Position numbers and translations under genes: made by a program. Below are positions 59,912 through 64,000 of a stretch of DNA of 64,000 nt, piece after piece. Source of the DNA: an uncultured SAR86 cluster bacterium (GTDB lineage: Bacteria; Pseudomonadota; Gammaproteobacteria; Magnimaribacterales; D2472); assembly GCA_902624425.1 (NCBI GenBank), contig CACNXK010000001.1:1-64000 (forward strand), given 5' to 3'. Below the pieces are notes generated by a model that was not told the origin of the DNA, searched no databases, and was given only the letters and a program-made list of their open reading frames with translations. Positions within the stretch are counted from its first letter, which is position 1; every line of letters starts with the position of its first letter.

Positions 59912-60966
59912 GAATCATAAACTTTATTAACTTCGCTATCCAAAAATTCAGTAGTGAAGTTATTTATGTGAAAATCTGAGTCCAAAGGCATAATCTCGTT
60001 ATAGATTAATCTTTTTCCAACTCTGACCATTATTACTGAAAATTTAAATAAAGCTAAAACCCTGAAATAGTCTATATTTTCTGCTGATAAGTTTGTCGCA
60101 GTCTCCCAAATAGAAATCCCATCACTTTGACTCATTGAGCCATCTAATCTGTCAACACCTAACCCAATACTATTACACTCATCAACAGCAAAACCCCAAG
60201 CAAGGTCCATCAATGGGTCACCCAGGCTAGCCATTTCCCAGTCAAGAAGCGCAGAGCATTTATAGTTTTTATATAAGACATTCCCTATTCTCGAATCACC
60301 CCAGCATAATGAAACTTTCTGAAGTTTAGGCTTGTTTGAGATTAGCCAATCATAAGCTCTAGAACAAACTGGGTGAGTCTCATTTTCCATTCCCCAATCT
60401 AAAAACTCCTTATAGTATGCAAGGTCTTTACCAAGCAAGTCATCTTCCACTTTAAAACCACAACTTAATAAATCCTCATCAGATAAGTTCAGATTATGAA
60501 AATCACACAAGTTATTTAGCCACCCTAACCAAACTGAATGTCTTTGATCTTTGTTAGCTTTTCCCATCATGCCTTCAGGATCCATATGATGAGGCGGATT
60601 GTCGGTTGGAGCGCTACCATCCACATATCTCATAACATAAAATTCAGAGCCTAAAATATCGTCACTATAATTCTCAAACATAATTTGGGGTGTTGGAAGG
60701 CCTTTTGATCTTAGCAGCTTCATAATAGAAGCTTGTTTCTTTAAATCATATTCAGGAAATACTTGATAACCGGTTGGCCTTAGCCTTAAAACAAGACTTT
60801 CCGATACGTTCTCACCATTGACATCAAAAACAAAGGTTTCATTTGAAAATCCTGAAGCAATGGAGCTTTCATGAGGAGCCACCTCACATTCGCCATATAT
60901 TTCCTTGAGCCAAGCTTTAAGCTTGAGAAGTTTTTCATCAAAATTTTTATCTGTTGATACTGACAT
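59908..60966 (-). CDS. APH-family phosphotransferase (acyl-CoA dehydrogenase-associated type)
   Basis: 352 aa, aminoglycoside-phosphotransferase fold. LVLRLRPTGYQVFPEYDLKK holds the ATP-binding lysine-type region; the catalytic loop is CWGDSRIGNVLY, with W in place of the usual His; and the metal site is LLDWEMASLGDPLMDLAW. This variety is the one found with or fused to acyl-CoA dehydrogenases (ACAD10-like), thought to phosphorylate hydroxyacyl or terpenoid compounds rather than antibiotics. It overlaps the next gene by one base. Confidence 0.85.
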   Translation of the reverse strand: MSVSTDKNFDEKLLKLKAWLKEIYGECEVAPHESSIASGFSNETFVFDVNGENVSESLVLRLRPTGYQVFPEYDLKKQASIMKLLRSKGLPTPQIMFENYSDDILGSEFYVMRYVDGSAPTDNPPHHMDPEGMMGKANKDQRHSVWLGWLNNLCDFHNLNLSDEDLLSCGFKVEDDLLGKDLAYYKEFLDWGMENETHPVCSRAYDWLISNKPKLQKVSLCWGDSRIGNVLYKNYKCSALLDWEMASLGDPLMDLAWGFAVDECNSIGLGVDRLDGSMSQSDGISIWETATNLSAENIDYFRVLALFKFSVIMVRVGKRLIYNEIMPLDSDFHINNFTTEFLDSEVNKVYDS

Positions 60967-62066
60967 TAAGGCTTATCAAAAAGATCCACAAAACCACTTG
61001 GTTCATGTGCCCCAAGAATAAGTTGCTCTAAAACACCTCTTCCGTTATGAGTTTTATCACCTATTTTTAATTTAGCATTTGAGAGAGCTTGAATGTGTAA
61101 ATAAGGAGGATCACCTGGATCGTCATTAAGATCATATTGATCAAAGAGTTCAGCAGAACCACCCTTGTCATGACCATGCCCCCATTCAGGATGCATATAT
61201 CCAAGACCACACATAAAAACTTTCATGCCACAATCAATAATCATTTCAATATTATTACCTTTTTTGTCGGAAGCAGTAATTATCATAGATTTAACCCTTC
61301 TAGACTTAGGTGAGTAGGAAACTTTCTTTTCAACTTTTAATAATTCGATCTCGCCTTCAAATTCAGCTCCTTGCATGATTGCTAAAACCGTATCAGGTGT
61401 TCCATCTGCTTTATCAATAAAATATATATGCACTGACAGGTCATCAAAGTGAAAGGGCGCCCACAACCAATAAAACTGCGGCATATTAAAAGGTACAACT
61501 GGTTGACTATCATAAGCACCTACAGGTCTTACACCCCATGACCTATCTCTTGTTCCAACAAATGTATCTTCATTTACATCTATTTGTTCATTGTTAATTT
61601 TAATTGTCCCAGACCATTCTCCCTGTTGCGTTAATCTGCAAGTATCCATAATCATTCTTGGTCCATTGAATAATTGCATTTGAGGTTCCCGCATAGGCTC
61701 AAACCTACCAGTGATTACTAAATCTACTTCAAAATTATTTTCAGTATCAGTTAAAGATACCCTTAATTTTTTTAATGGCTCGATAACTTCAACTTTTAGG
61801 GGACCAACTTTAGTATCAAGTCTTTCTAAATTTAAGACTCTTGATGCTCTTGAATTGTATTGTTTTCCTTTATAAGCAAGGGTAAATGCTCCATCCATAA
61901 TATTTAGATTTGGATAGACGCAAAGCACTGCACCAAAGTATATGTCGTCTGTTTTGGAGTAGCCATTAAAGAAATACCTGTCATAAAAGTTTCTTTCTGT
62001 TCCAACCTCAGAAACAGGCTTTGAAATTTGATGTATCGGATAATCGTCTGCTTTAGTAAGAGTCAT
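60966..62066 (-). CDS. DUF7064/7065-like protein, possibly beta-barrel hydratase-related
   Basis: 366 aa, soluble, strand-rich with repeats of charged and aromatic residues and GTRDRSWGVRPVG near residue 180, which I recall from the DUF7064/7065 pair (related to the AttH/CrtC lipocalin-like fold). No signal peptide. Coupled to the APH-type kinase (TAATG) and 3 nt after the dehydrogenase, so the three probably share a pathway for a hydrophobic carbon source. The identification is by motif memory only. Confidence 0.6.
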   Translation of the reverse strand: MTLTKADDYPIHQISKPVSEVGTERNFYDRYFFNGYSKTDDIYFGAVLCVYPNLNIMDGAFTLAYKGKQYNSRASRVLNLERLDTKVGPLKVEVIEPLKKLRVSLTDTENNFEVDLVITGRFEPMREPQMQLFNGPRMIMDTCRLTQQGEWSGTIKINNEQIDVNEDTFVGTRDRSWGVRPVGAYDSQPVVPFNMPQFYWLWAPFHFDDLSVHIYFIDKADGTPDTVLAIMQGAEFEGEIELLKVEKKVSYSPKSRRVKSMIITASDKKGNNIEMIIDCGMKVFMCGLGYMHPEWGHGHDKGGSAELFDQYDLNDDPGDPPYLHIQALSNAKLKIGDKTHNGRGVLEQLILGAHEPSGFVDLFDKP

Positions 62067-62069
62067 AGT

Positions 62070-63068
62070 TTATATAGTAATGATTACCTTTCCTTTAGCT
62101 TTTCTATTTTGTAAATGGGCAATAGCATCTGCAGCATTATCAAGAGAGAACTTATCAGAAACTTCAGGATTGATTTTTCCATCACTGTGAAGTTTGAACA
62201 AATCCATGAAGTTATCCTTATTACCTTTCGAATCAATCCCAGTCCACGCTCCCCAAAAAACTCCAACAATTTGACATCCTTTTAATAAGGCTAAATTTAG
62301 TGGTATCTTTGGTATTTCACCGGCAGCAAAACCTATAACTAAATATCTTCCCTCCCAAGCTATTGCTCTCAATGCTGCTTCAGAATAATTAGAGCCAACT
62401 GGATCATAAATTACATTAGCTCCAATACCCCCAGTGAGTTCTTTAATCTTTCCTGAGAGCTCTTTTTGCTGATCTCTAGTTAAGTCACCTACAGGATATA
62501 TAAAACCCTCATCAGCACCGTGCTGTAAGCAAACATCAACTTTTTCTTGAGATGATGCAGCTGCAATAACTTTTGCCCCCATTGCTTTACCTAGATCGAC
62601 CGCAGCAAGTCCGACACCTCCGGCTGCTCCTAAAACTAACAATGTTTCATTCTCTTGAAGGTTTGCTCTTTGCTTAAGTGCATATAAAGTTGTGCCATAG
62701 GTCATAGAAAGCGCAGCAGCAGTTTCGAAGTCCATTGATTCTGGAATTGGCATCACGGATTCTTTAGGTGCCACTATCTTTTCTGCAAAAGCTCCCATTC
62801 CAGTCATTGCAAAAACTTTATCACCCTCTTTAAAACCATCTACATCATCACCGACTTTTTCAACAACGCCAGCAGCTTCACCACCAGGAGTAAATGGAAG
62901 TGGAGGTTGAAACTGATACAAACCCTGTATCATTAAAACATCTGGAAAGTTAACACTTGCAGCCTTAACATCTATTAAAACTTGACCAGGGCCAACATCT
63001 GGTTCAGAAACTTGATTAATTTCAAGCTTTTCAACTCCTCCAAGCTCAACACATTGTAATGCCTTCAT
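62070..63068 (-). CDS. Zinc-independent quinone oxidoreductase-type MDR dehydrogenase
   Basis: 332 aa NADPH:quinone oxidoreductase (Qor) / crotonyl-CoA-reductase-like medium-chain dehydrogenase. N-terminal catalytic domain with VKAASVNFPDVLMIQGLYQ and PFTPGGEAAGVVEKVG; nucleotide fold LVLGAAGGVGLAAVDLGKA. Structural and catalytic zinc ligands are absent. It lies 2 nt downstream of gshA and 3 nt upstream of the DUF7065-like gene. Confidence 0.9.
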   Translation of the reverse strand: MKALQCVELGGVEKLEINQVSEPDVGPGQVLIDVKAASVNFPDVLMIQGLYQFQPPLPFTPGGEAAGVVEKVGDDVDGFKEGDKVFAMTGMGAFAEKIVAPKESVMPIPESMDFETAAALSMTYGTTLYALKQRANLQENETLLVLGAAGGVGLAAVDLGKAMGAKVIAAASSQEKVDVCLQHGADEGFIYPVGDLTRDQQKELSGKIKELTGGIGANVIYDPVGSNYSEAALRAIAWEGRYLVIGFAAGEIPKIPLNLALLKGCQIVGVFWGAWTGIDSKGNKDNFMDLFKLHSDGKINPEVSDKFSLDNAADAIAHLQNRKAKGKVIITI

Positions 63069-63070
63069 AT

Positions 63071-64000
63071 TTATCCCCTTACTTTGTCGTTATATTGTTC
63101 CACATACTGATCTAATTCAATACCTTTTTTTGACTCTATCTCTTGAAGTAGTTCAATTGATTTTGATTTTTCAGCTTCCAAGATATCTATATTTTTTGGT
63201 TTCTTATCTCTTAATTCATTCATCTTTTTCATACTATCTTCTAAAACATGATTTTTAAAACTTTGATTCAAATCAAAAATGTTGTTAAGTAATGCCATGC
63301 TTTTATTTTTCTTGTTTAAACAATTTGATACCGAGTTTTCAAATTCAGGATCAACTGAATTTAATTCTTTTGAAATCGACAGTAATTCTTCAGAAATTTT
63401 AGATATCTTGTTTCTTATAGTTGACGTTTTGCCATTAAATGAAAGATCCAGATCCAGATTTGACCCAGAATGAATCGCTAATTCATAGTTTTTATTTATC
63501 TCATCATACTCCGATTGATTCATTGGTTTTGATTCAGATATTAAGCAATGAATAAGAAACACATCCAATAAACGCATTTCATCCTTAGATATTCCAACAA
63601 GGCTATCAGGAGATAAATCAATACCTCTTACCTCCACATATTCAATACCTTGAGCAGAAAGAAGCTCTATTGGTCGACTTTCAGAGATACCCTTTCTTTT
63701 AGGCCTAATTGAGTCATATAGCTCATTTTCTATTTGCAAAATGCCCGAAGATATTTGTTGCCTTTCATTATTATGATCATATAAACCTAGTTTTTTAAAG
63801 ACTTCATATTCCTCAAATATTCCCTTTTTTAGTGAACTTATAAAACTTTCAAGAGAGTTATATTTAATATCAAGAGCTTGTTGATGATAACTTTGATAGC
63901 CAACCTCGCTCATCCTGAGAGACGTAGCATGTTCATCAAACAGATCCGACCCCTTTATATTTTTAATTGAATGACTTCTACCAGAAACAAAAGATTTGTC
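63071..64000 (-). CDS. gshA: Glutamate-cysteine ligase (N-terminus cut by window edge)
   Basis: First step of glutathione synthesis. 309 codons plus stop are in the window; the frame continues past 64000. The first visible residues, DKSFVSGRSHSIKNI and then ATSLRMSEVGYQSYHQQ, match the proteobacterial class 1 GshA, as does the later LQIENELYDSIRPKR and GIEYVEVRGIDLSPDS. About 210 N-terminal residues should lie outside. The internal ATG at 63913 is not the start. Confidence 0.93.
   Translation of the reverse strand, partial: DKSFVSGRSHSIKNIKGSDLFDEHATSLRMSEVGYQSYHQQALDIKYNSLESFISSLKKGIFEEYEVFKKLGLYDHNNERQQISSGILQIENELYDSIRPKRKGISESRPIELLSAQGIEYVEVRGIDLSPDSLVGISKDEMRLLDVFLIHCLISESKPMNQSEYDEINKNYELAIHSGSNLDLDLSFNGKTSTIRNKISKISEELLSISKELNSVDPEFENSVSNCLNKKNKSMALLNNIFDLNQSFKNHVLEDSMKKMNELRDKKPKNIDILEAEKSKSIELLQEIESKKGIELDQYVEQYNDKVRG

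Overview
The window is AT-rich chromosomal DNA from a gammaproteobacterium, most likely a marine, streamlined one of the SAR86 type. The evidence is the gammaproteobacterial gene order (atpBEFHAGDC-glmU-glmS; parAB-rsmG-mnmG; mnmE-yidC-rnpA-rpmH; dnaA-dnaN-recF-gyrB; gyrB-plsC-GlyRS-acyltransferase-trkHA-fmt-def ... tsaC-hemF-aroE), very short intergenic gaps, a TonB-dependent receptor, and low GC. The clade assignment is inference; the class is well supported. No rRNA, tRNA, IS element, phage or CRISPR was seen.

1-17 kb is an accessory region. It opens with a partial TonB-dependent receptor on the minus strand. Its 5' leader carries two back-to-back copies of the glnA RNA (glutamine riboswitch) aptamer, preceded by a good promoter. 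A purine permease lies divergently beside it, so the pair looks like a nitrogen-acquisition locus. Next come a secreted carboxylesterase, a PlsC-type acyltransferase, an acetylornithine/GABA-type aminotransferase, and a minus-strand run (VOC protein, MTAN-like nucleosidase, YrbL, SMR transporter, MerC, diheme cytochrome, beta-helix protein, SnoaL-like protein, two small membrane proteins). A 15-residue peptide with eight cysteines is encoded just before the beta-helix/cytochrome pair. At 14.95-16.45 kb is a GC-rich (about 55% in a sample line, versus about 25% just outside) pair of sulfotransferases that looks acquired; one appears to start at CTG.

17-46 kb is the replication-origin neighbourhood: glmS, glmU, the whole ATP synthase operon with a recognisable promoter, parBA, rsmG, mnmG, a 208-bp AT-rich gap with three DnaA-box-like sites, mnmE, yidC, rnpA overlapping rpmH, then dnaA-dnaN-recF-gyrB in the other direction. 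A near-perfect parS palindrome sits inside the end of recF. Strand composition flips sharply in the mnmG-mnmE gap, with the opposite sign from that expected at a standard origin. GyrB is the short form, and the glycyl-tRNA synthetase is the single-chain homodimeric type in the place where relatives carry glyQ-glyS.

46-64 kb holds fmt, def, purE, tsaC, hemF, aroE, a YheV-like mini-protein, and a complete aa3-type cytochrome c oxidase cluster with its assembly factors (coxB fused to cytochrome c, coxA, cox11, coxC, SURF1, cox15, ctaB, SCO). These are followed by a TPR protein, a sirtuin, an APH-like kinase, a DUF7064/7065-like protein, a quinone-oxidoreductase-type dehydrogenase and a gshA gene cut by the window end.

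Several genes (purE, the TPR gene, the aminotransferase, the Cys-rich peptide) have a -10 hexamer exactly six bases before ATG, which predicts leaderless mRNAs.
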